A DNA stretch of 64,000 bases from Massilia sp. CF038 (lineage in GTDB: Bacteria; Pseudomonadota; Gammaproteobacteria; Burkholderiales; Burkholderiaceae_D), in contig NZ_FQWU01000002.1 of NCBI RefSeq assembly GCF_900129765.1, forward strand, positions 1,178,001 to 1,242,000, in the 5' to 3' direction. Numbering within the stretch: the first letter of the stretch is position 1; each line of letters starts with the position of its first letter. Shown here in pieces: positions 18,876 through 26,414 of this stretch. A model generated the notes under the pieces. That model was not told where the DNA came from and did no database searches. It saw only the letters and a program-made list of their open reading frames with translations. The translations under genes and the position numbers were made by a program.

Positions 18876-19577
18876 ATGAAAAAATTGACAATGATTTTGG
18901 CAGTTGCAGCAGCGGCCAATGGCGCCATGGCGCAGACCTCGCCTCCGTTTGCTCCCCTGACCACCGACATCATTGCGCCGAAGGGCAACGCCGGTTACGT
19001 GATTGACGCGCGCGGCGTCGTCGCACGCGATCCGTTCGGCCTGTGCTGGCGTACCGGTTCCTGGACCAAGGCCGATGCCATTCCAGGATGCGACCTGCCA
19101 GTGTGCGTTGAGCCAGCCAAGCTGGAAGATGGCAAATGCGTGACCCCACCACCAGTGGTCGAGCCAGTTGCAGTGACCCCGGTGGCACCAGTTGCACCAG
19201 TGGTTGAGCCAACCATCACCGCAGAAAAAGTCAGCTTCGCTGCAGACGCGTTCTACGATTTCGACAAAGCTACCCTGAAGCCAGAAGGCAAAGCCAAGCT
19301 GGACGATCTGGCCTCGAAACTGAGCGGCATCAACCTGGAAGTCATCATTGCCGTCGGCCACACCGACTCCAAAGGCACCGATGCTTACAACGAAAAGCTG
19401 GCGATCCGCCGTGCTGAATCGGTCAAAGCCTACCTGCAAGGTAAAGGCGTCGATGCCAACCGCATCTACACCGAAGGCAAAGGCGAGAAGCAGCCAGTGG
19501 CCGACAACAAGACCGACGCTGGCCGCGCCCAGAACCGTCGCGTTGAAATCGAAGTCGTTGGCACCCGCGCCAAGTAA
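18876..19577 (+). CDS. OmpA-family outer membrane / peptidoglycan-binding protein
   Basis: A 233-residue protein with a signal peptide (MKKLTMILAVAAAANGAMA-QT), an N-terminal part with four Cys near residues 51-88, a Pro/Val-rich linker (about 90-112) and a C-terminal OmpA domain. The domain shows FDKATLKPEGKAKLDDLA, GHTDSKGTDAYNEKLA and NRRVEIEV, the diaminopimelate-binding fold. There is no beta-barrel of OmpA length, so it probably tethers peptidoglycan to another envelope component. The ribosome site GAAAGGA lies 8 bases before the ATG, and a strong terminator follows, typical of an abundant monocistronic protein. Confidence 0.88.
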   Translation: MKKLTMILAVAAAANGAMAQTSPPFAPLTTDIIAPKGNAGYVIDARGVVARDPFGLCWRTGSWTKADAIPGCDLPVCVEPAKLEDGKCVTPPPVVEPVAVTPVAPVAPVVEPTITAEKVSFAADAFYDFDKATLKPEGKAKLDDLASKLSGINLEVIIAVGHTDSKGTDAYNEKLAIRRAESVKAYLQGKGVDANRIYTEGKGEKQPVADNKTDAGRAQNRRVEIEVVGTRAK

Positions 19578-19623
19578 TTCCTGACTTGCCGGGCTTGCTT
19601 TGCAAGCCCGCGCCGTCAAGCAG

Positions 19624-19657
19624 ATGCCGTTCAGTTTCGCTGAACGGCATTTTTTTT
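19624..19657 (+). terminator. Terminator of the OmpA-like gene
   Basis: An 11-bp perfect stem ATGCCGTTCAG / CTGAACGGCAT with a TTTCG loop, followed by eight T. Confidence 0.92.
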
Positions 19658-19727
19658 GACCCGGTTTCTGCCCCGCTGACGGGCAAAGAAACACCGTCCT
19701 ACCCAATTTCCCGCTATTATTCCGCGT

Positions 19728-20423
19728 ATGAATGCCGACCCTCTCGAAATCCAGAAATTTAGTGAACTTGCCCACCGCTGGTGGGATCCCACGTCCGAAT
19801 TCAAACCGCTGCACGAGATCAATCCGCTGCGCCTGGAATGGATCAATGCCAAGGTTGCGCTGGCCGGCAAAAAAGTGATCGACATCGGTTGCGGCGGCGG
19901 CATTCTGACCGAATCCATGGCACGGAAAGGTGCTGACGCGACCGGGATCGACCTGTCCGAAAAAGCGCTCAAAGTGGCCGACCTGCACAGTCTGGAGTCA
20001 GGGGTCACGGTGCGCTACGAGCACATTGCCGCCGAAGACATGGCCGCCAAAGAAGCGGGCCAGTACGACGTGGTGACCTGCATGGAAATGCTGGAACACG
20101 TGCCGGACCCGGCCTCGATCGTCAAAGCCGCGGCCACGCTGGTCAAGCCTGGCGGGCACGTGTTCTTCTCGACCATCAACCGCAATCCGAAAGCGTATCT
20201 GTTTGCCGTGGTGGGTGCCGAGTACCTGCTGCGCATGCTGCCGAAAGGCACGCACGACTATGCCAAGTTCATCACCCCGGCCGAGCTGTCGCAGTTTGTG
20301 CGCGAAGCCGGACTGCAAGTCGATGGCATCAAGGGCATGACCTACAACCCGCTGACCAAAATCTACGCGCTGAACCAGGACACCGATGTGAATTACATGG
20401 TGGCTTGCAGCCGTCCGCTCTGA
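19728..20423 (+). CDS. ubiG: 3-demethylubiquinone / 2-polyprenyl-6-hydroxyphenol O-methyltransferase
   Basis: A 231-residue SAM-dependent methyltransferase that catalyses both O-methylations of ubiquinone synthesis. Seen: [26 protein letters not shown], the UbiG N-terminal signature; the SAM motif [28 protein letters not shown]; and [13 protein letters not shown]. The length fits the family (E. coli 240). The gph gene follows 17 bases later, a conserved ubiG-gph pair. Confidence 0.95.
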   Translation: MNADPLEIQKFSELAHRWWDPTSEFKPLHEINPLRLEWINAKVALAGKKVIDIGCGGGILTESMARKGADATGIDLSEKALKVADLHSLESGVTVRYEHIAAEDMAAKEAGQYDVVTCMEMLEHVPDPASIVKAAATLVKPGGHVFFSTINRNPKAYLFAVVGAEYLLRMLPKGTHDYAKFITPAELSQFVREAGLQVDGIKGMTYNPLTKIYALNQDTDVNYMVACSRPL

Positions 20424-20440
20424 CCGTATCCGCTGATCCC

Positions 20441-21142
20441 ATGACTTCCACCACGCAGCGCCCGCGCGCCATTCTGTTCGACCTTGACGGCACGCTGGCC
20501 GATACCGCTCCCGACCTGGCGGCCGCCGTCAATATGCTGCGCGTCGAGCGCGGACTGGAACCGACGCCCTACGCCATTTTGCGGCCAACCGCCTCGGCTG
20601 GCGCACGCGGCATGATCGGTGCGGCTTTTGGCTTGACGCCGGCTGACGAGGGCTACGAAGCCTTGCGTTTGCAGTGGTTCAGCAATTATGAAGCTGCCAT
20701 GGCAGTGCACTCGACCTTGTTTGGAGGCGTGACCGAATTGCTTGACGGGCTGGAGCACGCTGGCGTGGCCTGGGGCATCGTCACCAACAAGCCGGCGCGG
20801 TTTACCGACCCGCTGGTGCCGCAGATTGGCCTGGCGCACGCCGGCTGCATTATTTCCGGTGACACGGTGGGTGTGGCCAAGCCGCATCCGGCGCCCTTGC
20901 TGGAAGGTGCGCGCCGGCTCGGCATTGCGCCGACGGATTGCTGGTATGTGGGCGACGACCTGCGCGATATCGAAGCGGGGCGTGCTGCCGGCATGACGAC
21001 CGTGGCTTGCGCCTGGGGATACTGCGGCGCGACTGAACCGGTGCACTGGGGCGCTGATTATTTGCTGGATACACCAACCGATCTGCTGGAACTGGTGCGC
21101 AACGTATTGGCTGCGCCCGCCAAAAAATCGATGGTGGCATAA
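20441..21142 (+). CDS. gph: Phosphoglycolate phosphatase (HAD superfamily)
   Basis: A 233-residue protein from the ATG at 20441. It is a HAD hydrolase that removes phosphate from 2-phosphoglycolate, formed by oxidative DNA damage repair among other sources. Seen: nucleophile motif FDLDGTLADTAPDL, motif II VTNKPARF, the motif III Lys in KPHPAPLL, and motif IV YVGDDLRDIEAGRAAGM. It is paired with ubiG. An upstream in-frame start would overlap the end of ubiG and lacks support. A palindromic repeat follows after 11 bases. Confidence 0.92.
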   Translation: MTSTTQRPRAILFDLDGTLADTAPDLAAAVNMLRVERGLEPTPYAILRPTASAGARGMIGAAFGLTPADEGYEALRLQWFSNYEAAMAVHSTLFGGVTELLDGLEHAGVAWGIVTNKPARFTDPLVPQIGLAHAGCIISGDTVGVAKPHPAPLLEGARRLGIAPTDCWYVGDDLRDIEAGRAAGMTTVACAWGYCGATEPVHWGADYLLDTPTDLLELVRNVLAAPAKKSMVA

Positions 21143-21153
21143 ATATCCCCCCA

Positions 21154-21242
21154 CATCGTCCTCGCGAAGGCGGGGACCCATGCCACGCTGGCTTAGTGGT
21201 ATATCGTGCACGCTATGGGTCCCCGCCTGCGCGAGGACGATG
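21154..21242. repeat. Palindromic repeat element (CGTCC type)
   Basis: An 89-bp inverted repeat, CATCGTCCTCGCGAAGGCGG with a matching right arm ending CGCGAGGACGATG. It lies between gph and the convergent TonB-like gene. Confidence 0.88.
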
Positions 21243-21260
21243 TATCGGTTTGCCCAGTCG

Positions 21261-21286
21261 AAAAAAAACCACCCCGCAGGGTGGTC
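21261..21286 (-). terminator. Terminator of the TonB-like gene
   Basis: On the minus strand an ACCACCCTGCGGGGTGGT hairpin is followed by eight T. Confidence 0.88.
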
Positions 21287-21318
21287 AAGTCAGAACATCA
21301 AGGAAAAACGGGAATGTC

Positions 21319-21669
21319 TTAGCTCAGGGTCCAGCTGTATTCAACCTTGGTCCAGGTGCTGTCTGGCTTGCCATCCTTGCTGCCCGGCTTGAACTTGCAA
21401 GCGGAGACAGCGGAAATCGCTGCTTTGTCCAGGCCCTTGAAGCCGCTGGTCTTGTCCAGCTTCGACTCGAGAACGCGGCCTTCAGCCGACACCAGGAACA
21501 TCATCGACACAACGCCCTGCTCTTCGTTCATCAGCGATGCTTTTGGATATTCAGCCTTGCAGCTCTTGGCATCGAATACGGCTGGCACTTCACCAGCAAC
21601 TGCGCTGCCACCGATAGCGGCGAAGACGAAAGCGGCGAACATTTTCAGAGCATTTTTACGGGAAATCAT
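21319..21669 (-). CDS. Exported TonB C-terminal-like protein
   Basis: A 116-residue protein with a signal peptide (about residues 1-25) and then a small domain resembling the TonB C-terminus: KSCKAEYPKAS, GVVSMMFLVSAEGRVLESKLDKTSGFKGLDKAA and CKFKPG. It lacks the membrane anchor and Pro-rich spacer of true TonB, so it should be a soluble periplasmic protein, perhaps disulfide-bonded through its two Cys. Proteins of this size are often labelled energy transducer TonB; a real role in energy coupling is doubtful. Monocistronic. Confidence 0.75.
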   Translation of the reverse strand: MISRKNALKMFAAFVFAAIGGSAVAGEVPAVFDAKSCKAEYPKASLMNEEQGVVSMMFLVSAEGRVLESKLDKTSGFKGLDKAAISAVSACKFKPGSKDGKPDSTWTKVEYSWTLS

Positions 21670-21869
21670 GGATGAAACTCCTGTGTCAAATTAGTGGGGA
21701 GTGATCGTTTAATTAACAACCAATAACGATACTATACGGCAACACATGACGTGCGGCAACTTATTTCGTTCCGCACGGCAATTTTTGTTGCTAGGAAGTC
21801 GCATCATTCTCTTCTGTCAACGGGGAATTCGGTACTCATGCGAGCGCGCCACCCAATGGCGTGATGCGC

Positions 21870-21875
21870 TACAAT
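21870..21875 (+). promoter_or_regulatory. -10 element of the ssrA promoter
   Basis: TACAAT lies 11 bases before the mature 5' end of tmRNA. No clear -35 is visible. Confidence 0.55.
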
Positions 21876-21886
21876 AGAGGTTCTGT

Positions 21887-22246
21887 GGGGGCGACCTGGT
21901 TTCGACGTGGGTTGCAAAGCAGCGCAGGGCATACCGAGGGCGGGCTACCTCGTAAATACAACCTGAAAAACTTAACTGCAAACGATAACTCGTACGCACT
22001 CGCAGCTTAATTGCTGCTAGCTCTAGAACACCTCGTCCCTGGGGTGGGCCGTCAAAAGCTCTAGAGTCATTTACAGGGACTCGTCTTGAACTGGGTTACT
22101 TAGTTCCGGACTAAATAATAGGTAACTCGCTTGTACACAGCGTGCACGTCCGCGTTGTACCGGTTAAATTAAATGGCAGTGCTAAGTATGTAGAACTGTC
22201 TGTAGAGTGCTTGCGGACGCGGGTTCGATTCCCGCCGCCTCCACCA
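21887..22246 (+). ncRNA. ssrA: Transfer-messenger RNA (tmRNA), one-piece
   Basis: A 360-base RNA that rescues stalled ribosomes. The 5' end GGGGGCGACCTGG pairs with the 3' end GCCTCCACCA to form the acceptor stem; the T-arm GCGGGTTCGATTCCCGC is next to it, and CCA is encoded. The tag reading frame is at 21978-22010: resume codon GCA, peptide ANDNSYALAA, stop TAA. The ending ALAA is the usual ClpXP/ClpAP degron. The length and undivided layout match betaproteobacterial tmRNA. A strong terminator follows at once. Confidence 0.97.
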
Positions 22247-22255
22247 CAGCATCCT

Positions 22256-22284
22256 AAAAAACCGTCCAGTGGACGGTTTTTTTT
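22256..22284 (+). terminator. ssrA terminator
   Basis: An ACCGTCC / GGACGGT stem with a 3-base loop and eight T, starting 9 bases after the CCA end. Confidence 0.92.
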
Positions 22285-22289
22285 CGCCG

Positions 22290-22454
22290 TCCCGTGATGG
22301 CGGCGGGAATTGAACCCGCGTCAGCGGGGCGTAGCCGGGGTTTCGAGCCGCATGCGGCGAGCCGGCGAAGCGACCCGCGCGTACTCGCGCGGGGCTCTCC
22401 GATTCGTCTGACCAAAGGGAAATCGCTGCGCGATTTCTTGCCCTCCGCCTCCAC
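22290..22454 (-). repeat. Structured element related to the tmRNA 3' end
   Basis: No gene is supported in the 301 bases between ssrA and the next CDS, but a compact structured element is. Positions 22299-22322 are an inverted copy of the tmRNA T-arm region 22216-22239, with one mismatch. CCGCCTCCAC at 22445-22454 is a direct copy of the tmRNA acceptor end. Between them are perfect hairpins: GAAATCGC / GCGATTTC near 22419-22437, CCCGCGCG / CGCGCGGG near 22374-22393, and palindrome GCCGCATGCGGC near 22347-22358. On the minus strand the 5' GGCGG could pair with the 3' CCGCC. An open frame across it (22254-22454) is judged spurious. Confidence 0.5.
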
Positions 22455-22547
22455 GCTCAGTTGTTACCCCCCCCGCGAAAATTTGCCCCTCCCCAACAAT
22501 CTCCCATTACACTATGCTCTGACACAATTCCGCAGAAGAAGGTCCCC

Positions 22548-23219
22548 ATGAAACTCAAACTCCTGGCAACGCTGGCCTGCCTCACCTCCACCCTGGCAGT
22601 GGCGGGCGACATTCCCCCGCTCCACATCGAACCCTTGGCTGTCGGTGACAGCTGGACCTACAAAAAGACGGTCACGATCGGCAGCAACAGCACCAAGTCC
22701 CTGATCAACTACAAGATCGCCAGCAAAACGGACGCCAACAAACTGGTCTATCAATCGCTGCTGGCCGAAGTCAAAGTGCGCGGCGGACCGGAGTGGCGCA
22801 AGATCGGCGAAGTCGAAGCAGGCGGCTGCCTGATTGACGTCGCCGGCGGCGGCTCCCTGGGACTGGAAAACACCTGCACCATCGAATTTGCGCCTGGCAT
22901 GGACTGGGATACCGAAGTCGTTGAAAAAGACCAGAAGAGCAAACGCAAGTACGTCGTGGTCGGCAAAGAAACCATTTCGGTCCCTGCCGGCACCTTCGAG
23001 ACCACCAAGATCGACGCTGTCTGGCAAAGCACCAAAGTGAACAACGCCAAACTGTCAGCAGGCGAAAACCTCGCAGCCGAACGCTACAAGTTCACCTACT
23101 GGTACTCGCCCGAAACAAAAGCCATGGTCAAGGTCGTGCGCAAATTCCACAACGGCTTTGGCGCTGTGGAATCGACCGTCACGGAAGAACTCGACGCTTA
23201 CCGCCCCGCTAGCAAGTAA
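22548..23219 (+). CDS. Exported protein of unknown function (DUF3108-like)
   Basis: A 223-residue protein from the ATG at 22548, with AGAAGG 7 bases upstream. A signal peptide (residues 1-21, ...LAVA-GD) is followed by a beta-rich domain with phrases such as GDSWTYKKTV, GKETISVPAGTFETTKI and FTYWYSPETKAMVKVVRKF. Alternating short strands and a GTFETTKI-type motif recall periplasmic DUF3108-type lipocalin-like proteins, but this is a weak resemblance. It is convergent with the DUF488 gene (13-base gap). Function unknown. Confidence 0.75.
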   Translation: MKLKLLATLACLTSTLAVAGDIPPLHIEPLAVGDSWTYKKTVTIGSNSTKSLINYKIASKTDANKLVYQSLLAEVKVRGGPEWRKIGEVEAGGCLIDVAGGGSLGLENTCTIEFAPGMDWDTEVVEKDQKSKRKYVVVGKETISVPAGTFETTKIDAVWQSTKVNNAKLSAGENLAAERYKFTYWYSPETKAMVKVVRKFHNGFGAVESTVTEELDAYRPASK

Positions 23220-23232
23220 GCGCAACACCCCA

Positions 23233-23628
23233 TCAGACGGCGCCAGCCACATCGGCGCCGCTCTCCAGCAACAGCTGGCGCAAGATGCTGCGATGGCAGT
23301 GTGCCTCGTCCTCGCAATAACACCCCACTGAAAACGCGCTGGTGTGCGACAAGGCCGCCAGCGTGCTGATCACATGCGCCGCCTCGGGCGCATTCATTTC
23401 CTTGCGATACGCGCTGGCAAAATGCTGCCACTCGGCCGCGCTGACGGCCGCCCTGCCCTCGGCCATCAAGGGAGCACTTGGCGCCAGGTTCGGCAGCCAG
23501 ACATCGTAATAATCGCGGCTGGCAAATTCCGCTTTGGGAACCCCGCGCGGTGGCCGCCGCACGGTGCCGATGCGCAGCCCTTCGTGCGCACTGCGCGGCG
23601 AACCCAGACGCACGATGCTGACCGCCAT
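23233..23628 (-). CDS. DUF488 family protein
   Basis: A 131-residue protein from the ATG at 23628. The start MAVSIVRLGSPRS, then RRPPRGVPK, YYDVWLPNLAPS and the late CYCEDEAHCHRSILRQLL are typical of DUF488 (YeaO-like) proteins; the Cys/His cluster near residue 105 may bind metal or act in catalysis. Cytoplasmic, function unknown. It begins 4 bases after the stop of the thioesterase gene upstream, so the two are probably translated from one transcript. Confidence 0.85.
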   Translation of the reverse strand: MAVSIVRLGSPRSAHEGLRIGTVRRPPRGVPKAEFASRDYYDVWLPNLAPSAPLMAEGRAAVSAAEWQHFASAYRKEMNAPEAAHVISTLAALSHTSAFSVGCYCEDEAHCHRSILRQLLLESGADVAGAV

Positions 23629-23632
23629 GGCC

Positions 23633-24076
23633 TTACGCGCGGCTGCTGTTGGGCAGAGCGACGAAGTCATCGGCATGCGCCAGCGCCTGCAAGTGCACCA
23701 GCAGGTGTTCCGGCGGACACACCAGCTTGCGCGCATTCAGATCGAACCAGCCCGCGGTGGAGGTCACGCGCGCGGCCAGAACGTCCTTGCGGTAAAAATC
23801 ATTGCGCAGACGCATGCGGCTGCCATCGTCGGACAGGCCTGCCAGACTCATGGTGATGCGCACTGGATCAAGCAGCTGGAATTCGCGAAAATACTCGACT
23901 TCATCTTTCATCACCACCGGCCCCAGACGCAAGCGCATGAATTCGGACATGGGAAAACCGCAGGACGCAAAATACATCATGCGCACATCGGCAGATTTAT
24001 CGAGATAGGCGGTGTTGCGCATATGGGCGTTGAAGTCCATGTCGCCCCAGCCGGCAACCAGTGTTTGTTCGTACAT
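23633..24076 (-). CDS. Acyl-CoA thioesterase, hot-dog fold (4HBT type)
   Basis: A 147-residue protein from the ATG at 24076, where AAAGGAAG lies 8 bases upstream; a frame extension of seven codons is less likely. Seen: GDMDFNAHMRNTAYLDKSADVR, the 4-hydroxybenzoyl-CoA thioesterase active-site segment with its Asp, and GPVVMKDEVEYFREFQLLD. It probably hydrolyses a medium-chain or aromatic acyl-CoA in the cytoplasm; the substrate is unknown. It is coupled to the DUF488 gene. Confidence 0.85.
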   Translation of the reverse strand: MYEQTLVAGWGDMDFNAHMRNTAYLDKSADVRMMYFASCGFPMSEFMRLRLGPVVMKDEVEYFREFQLLDPVRITMSLAGLSDDGSRMRLRNDFYRKDVLAARVTSTAGWFDLNARKLVCPPEHLLVHLQALAHADDFVALPNSSRA

Positions 24077-24144
24077 CGCGGCTTCCTTTGGCAGCATTGT
24101 GCAAGCGGGAACTGTACCGCAATTGCGCAGGCTTTGCCGGCAAA

Positions 24145-24185
24145 GAAAAGCCCGCGCATGATCAGCTTGCGGCTGTCATGCGCGG
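24145..24185 (-). terminator. Terminator of the DUF378 gene
   Basis: On the minus strand a 10-bp stem CCGCGCATGA / TCATGCGCGG is followed by GCTTTTCTTT. Confidence 0.75.
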
Positions 24186-24198
24186 TGCATGGCCGACG

Positions 24199-24486
24199 CT
24201 AGCGCCTGGATGCGGCCATCTTGCTGCTGGTGTAAATGGAATACAGCGCCGACAAGCCCACCAGCACATACACAATGCGCGAGAGCGGCGTTTGCGTGCC
24301 GAACAGGCTTGCCACCAGATCGATGTTGGCCAGACCCACACTGCCCCAGTTCAGCCCGCCCACAATGAGCAGCACCATGGCCACCCAGTCGAGCGCGTTG
24401 AGTTTGCCCTTGCTCAGGCTTGCGCCGGTTGTGCGGCGGTCCAGAATATGCCTGCGTTCGGATGCAGGCGCGTTTATCGTTGCCAT
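24199..24486 (-). CDS. DUF378 membrane protein
   Basis: A 95-residue protein from the ATG at 24486, with AGGAGGT as an ideal ribosome site. After a polar N-terminal stretch of about 30 residues, the DUF378 core shows LDWVAMVLLIVGGLNWGSVGL and then a second membrane helix RIVYVLVGLSALYSIY. Inner-membrane protein of unknown function; members often appear with stress genes. It has its own terminator. The polar N-terminal extension (ERRHILDRR) is longer than in minimal family members. Confidence 0.88.
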   Translation of the reverse strand: MATINAPASERRHILDRRTTGASLSKGKLNALDWVAMVLLIVGGLNWGSVGLANIDLVASLFGTQTPLSRIVYVLVGLSALYSIYTSSKMAASRR

Positions 24487-24626
24487 GACTACCTCCTTGG
24501 TTTGCCTTGCGCTGTGAAGCACTGCCCGCGGCAGCGCACCGATGTGCCGGCTCGCCTGCGAGACAGAACCGGACATCTACTACGACAGCGCAAAGGCGCG
24601 CAAGTTTGCTCGCCACAGCAACTGGC

Positions 24627-25217
24627 TTAGGAACTCGGTCCGATATCGGCGTCAATCGGGTTGACCAGCATGGTCTGCATCAAGGCATTGTTGAAGGCAG
24701 GCAGATCGTCCGGCTTGCGGCTGGTGATGAGCTTGCCGTCGATGACGACTTCATCGTCGCTCCATTCAGCGCCCGCGTTGCGCAAATCCGTTTGCAGGCT
24801 GGGCCAGCTGGTCAGGTGGCGCGTGTTGGCCACGCCTGCATCGATCAAGGTCCAGGGACCATGGCAGATGGCGGCAATCGGCTTGTCCTGGCTGGCAAAG
24901 CTGCGGATGAAGTCAATTGATTCAGGACTCATGCGCAGCTGGTCGGGATTCGATACGCCACCGGGCAGCACCAGTGCGTCGTAAGCGCGCGGATCGGCCT
25001 GTTTGACATTGAGCTCAACCTCAAAGCTGTCAGCCTTGTCGGCATGATTGAAGCCTTGCACCTGCTCGCCCTTCTCTTTGGGCGACAGCAGCGTCACCTG
25101 CGCGCCATGCTCCTCCAGAAACGTGCGCGGGGCGGTGTACTCGATTTGCTCCACGCCATCGGTCATCAGCACAGCGATGCGCTTGCCTTTCAATGCGGTT
25201 CCATTGTTCGTTTCCAT
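24627..25217 (-). CDS. DJ-1/PfpI family protein (YhbO-like)
   Basis: A 196-residue class I glutamine amidotransferase-like protein. Seen: KRIAVLMTDGVEQIEYTAP at the N-terminus, YDALVLPGGVSNPDQLR, and the nucleophile elbow AAICHGPWTLIDA with Cys near residue 118. Relatives such as YhbO and PfpI act in stress protection, as proteases or glyoxalase/deglycase-like enzymes (the activity is debated). AAGGAG lies 6 bases before the ATG. A CTGT-N8-ACAG sequence, the LexA-box consensus, lies about 90 bases upstream of the start. Confidence 0.9.
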   Translation of the reverse strand: METNNGTALKGKRIAVLMTDGVEQIEYTAPRTFLEEHGAQVTLLSPKEKGEQVQGFNHADKADSFEVELNVKQADPRAYDALVLPGGVSNPDQLRMSPESIDFIRSFASQDKPIAAICHGPWTLIDAGVANTRHLTSWPSLQTDLRNAGAEWSDDEVVIDGKLITSRKPDDLPAFNNALMQTMLVNPIDADIGPSS

Positions 25218-25304
25218 GGTTTCTCCTTATACGTTTTGACTGGTGATCGTTCGAAGTCTAGAAGGAACAAGCGGAAAATGGCGCGGCCTTGAGCAAAGGA
25301 AACA

Positions 25305-25320
25305 CTGTCTGTAAATACAG
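25305..25320. promoter_or_regulatory. Candidate LexA box
   Basis: CTGT-CTGTAAAT-ACAG matches the betaproteobacterial/gammaproteobacterial LexA consensus CTGT-N8-ACAG exactly. It lies 88-103 bases upstream of the PfpI-family gene. Chance occurrence in 64 kb is possible, so this is only a candidate. Confidence 0.35.
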
Positions 25321-25422
25321 GTATTGTCAGCAAGGATTGCGATGCCTCAATCCCGTCCGGCGGGTCAGTAGCATAGTCATCGTTATCGTCCGTGTCAGGA
25401 GATTCCGATGCCCGTCCTTCCG

Positions 25423-26319
25423 TTACCTGCCTGCGCCCGCCCTGGGATTGAAGGCAAGATCGCGCGCCATGGCTTGATACAGCTCGCGCGCGCGTGCACT
25501 GCTGGCCGGGGGCAAGACCACCTCCAGCACCAGATACAGGTCGCCTGGCGGCTGCCCGGGAATGCCGCGCCCTTTCAGGCGCAGCTTGCGGCCCGGCTGC
25601 GATCCGGGCGGCACGGCCACTTCGACCTGGCCAGCCGGGGTGGGCACATCAATGTGCGCGCCCAGCGCCGCCTCCCAGGGTGCCACCGCCAGATCGCGAA
25701 ACACATGGCGCCCCTCGACCCGGTAATGCGGATCGGGGCGGAAGCTCACTTCAAGCACCAGGTCGCCGGGCGGGCCGCCATGGACCCCGTCCTGCCCCTG
25801 ACCCGGCAAACGGATCTGCTGCCCTGGCAAAATTCCCTTGGGGATCTGCACCTCAATACTGCGCTCGCGCTCCTGCGTGCGCAGACTGACCATGTGATGC
25901 GCGCCGCGGTAGCTGTCCTGCAAATCGATGGCCATGCTGGCGTGCACGTCTTCGCCCCGCATGGCAAAGCCGCCGCGCGCCCGGCCGCGCCGCCCCACAT
26001 GGGCGAACAAGTCGGCAAACACGTCCTCGGCAGAAGCGCCGCCAAAACCGCCGAAGTCGCCGCCGCCCCAGTCCGGCGGTGGCTGGAACGGCTGGCCCGC
26101 ATGCATATTGCTGCCGAGCGCATCGTAGGCGGCGCGTTTTTCAGCGTCACCCAGTACCGCGTAGGCCTCGTTGATTTCCTTGGTTTTCTGGTCCGCATCC
26201 TTGGCCTTGCTGACGTCCGGATGGTATTTGCGCACCAGCTTGCGATACGCCTTTTTGATGTCATCGGCCGAGGCATCCTTTTTTACGCCCAGCGTCTGAT
26301 AGTAATCCTTGTATTCCAC
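25423..26319 (-). CDS. cbpA: DnaJ-family co-chaperone CbpA
   Basis: A 298-residue protein from GTG at 26319, chosen because GGAGG lies 9 bases upstream and the family N-terminus EYKDYYQTLGV follows. An N-terminal J-domain (about residues 1-70) has the HPD motif in KYHPDVSKA. A Gly/Phe-rich linker follows (GGGDFGGFGG), then two C-terminal substrate-binding beta domains with LPGQQIRLPGQG and GRKLRLKGRGIPG. There is no DnaJ zinc finger, which separates CbpA from DnaJ. It stimulates DnaK, and CbpA also binds curved DNA in E. coli. Divergent from the cytochrome c gene. Confidence 0.92.
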   Translation of the reverse strand: MEYKDYYQTLGVKKDASADDIKKAYRKLVRKYHPDVSKAKDADQKTKEINEAYAVLGDAEKRAAYDALGSNMHAGQPFQPPPDWGGGDFGGFGGASAEDVFADLFAHVGRRGRARGGFAMRGEDVHASMAIDLQDSYRGAHHMVSLRTQERERSIEVQIPKGILPGQQIRLPGQGQDGVHGGPPGDLVLEVSFRPDPHYRVEGRHVFRDLAVAPWEAALGAHIDVPTPAGQVEVAVPPGSQPGRKLRLKGRGIPGQPPGDLYLVLEVVLPPASSARARELYQAMARDLAFNPRAGAGR

Positions 26320-26414
26320 GAGCGGTCCTCCGCGAACGGTGACTGTCATCGTACTGTGGGGACCTGGTACAGAGCGCACGCTTCCGGCAAGCATGCCCAC
26401 ACGGAGCGGCTACC

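Noticed and set aside
22254-22454. A 66-codon minus-strand frame after ssrA
   Set aside because: It covers the ssrA terminator and the tmRNA-like element. Its peptide (AGSIPAA) is what a T-arm sequence gives on translation.
22290-22454. A normal tRNA gene next to ssrA
   Set aside because: Only a T-arm-like stem is convincing; D-arm, anticodon arm and CCA could not be placed.
25289-25477. A short plus-strand frame downstream of the candidate LexA box
   Set aside because: No ribosome site, and the peptide has no family features; the box is more sensibly assigned to the divergent PfpI-type gene.
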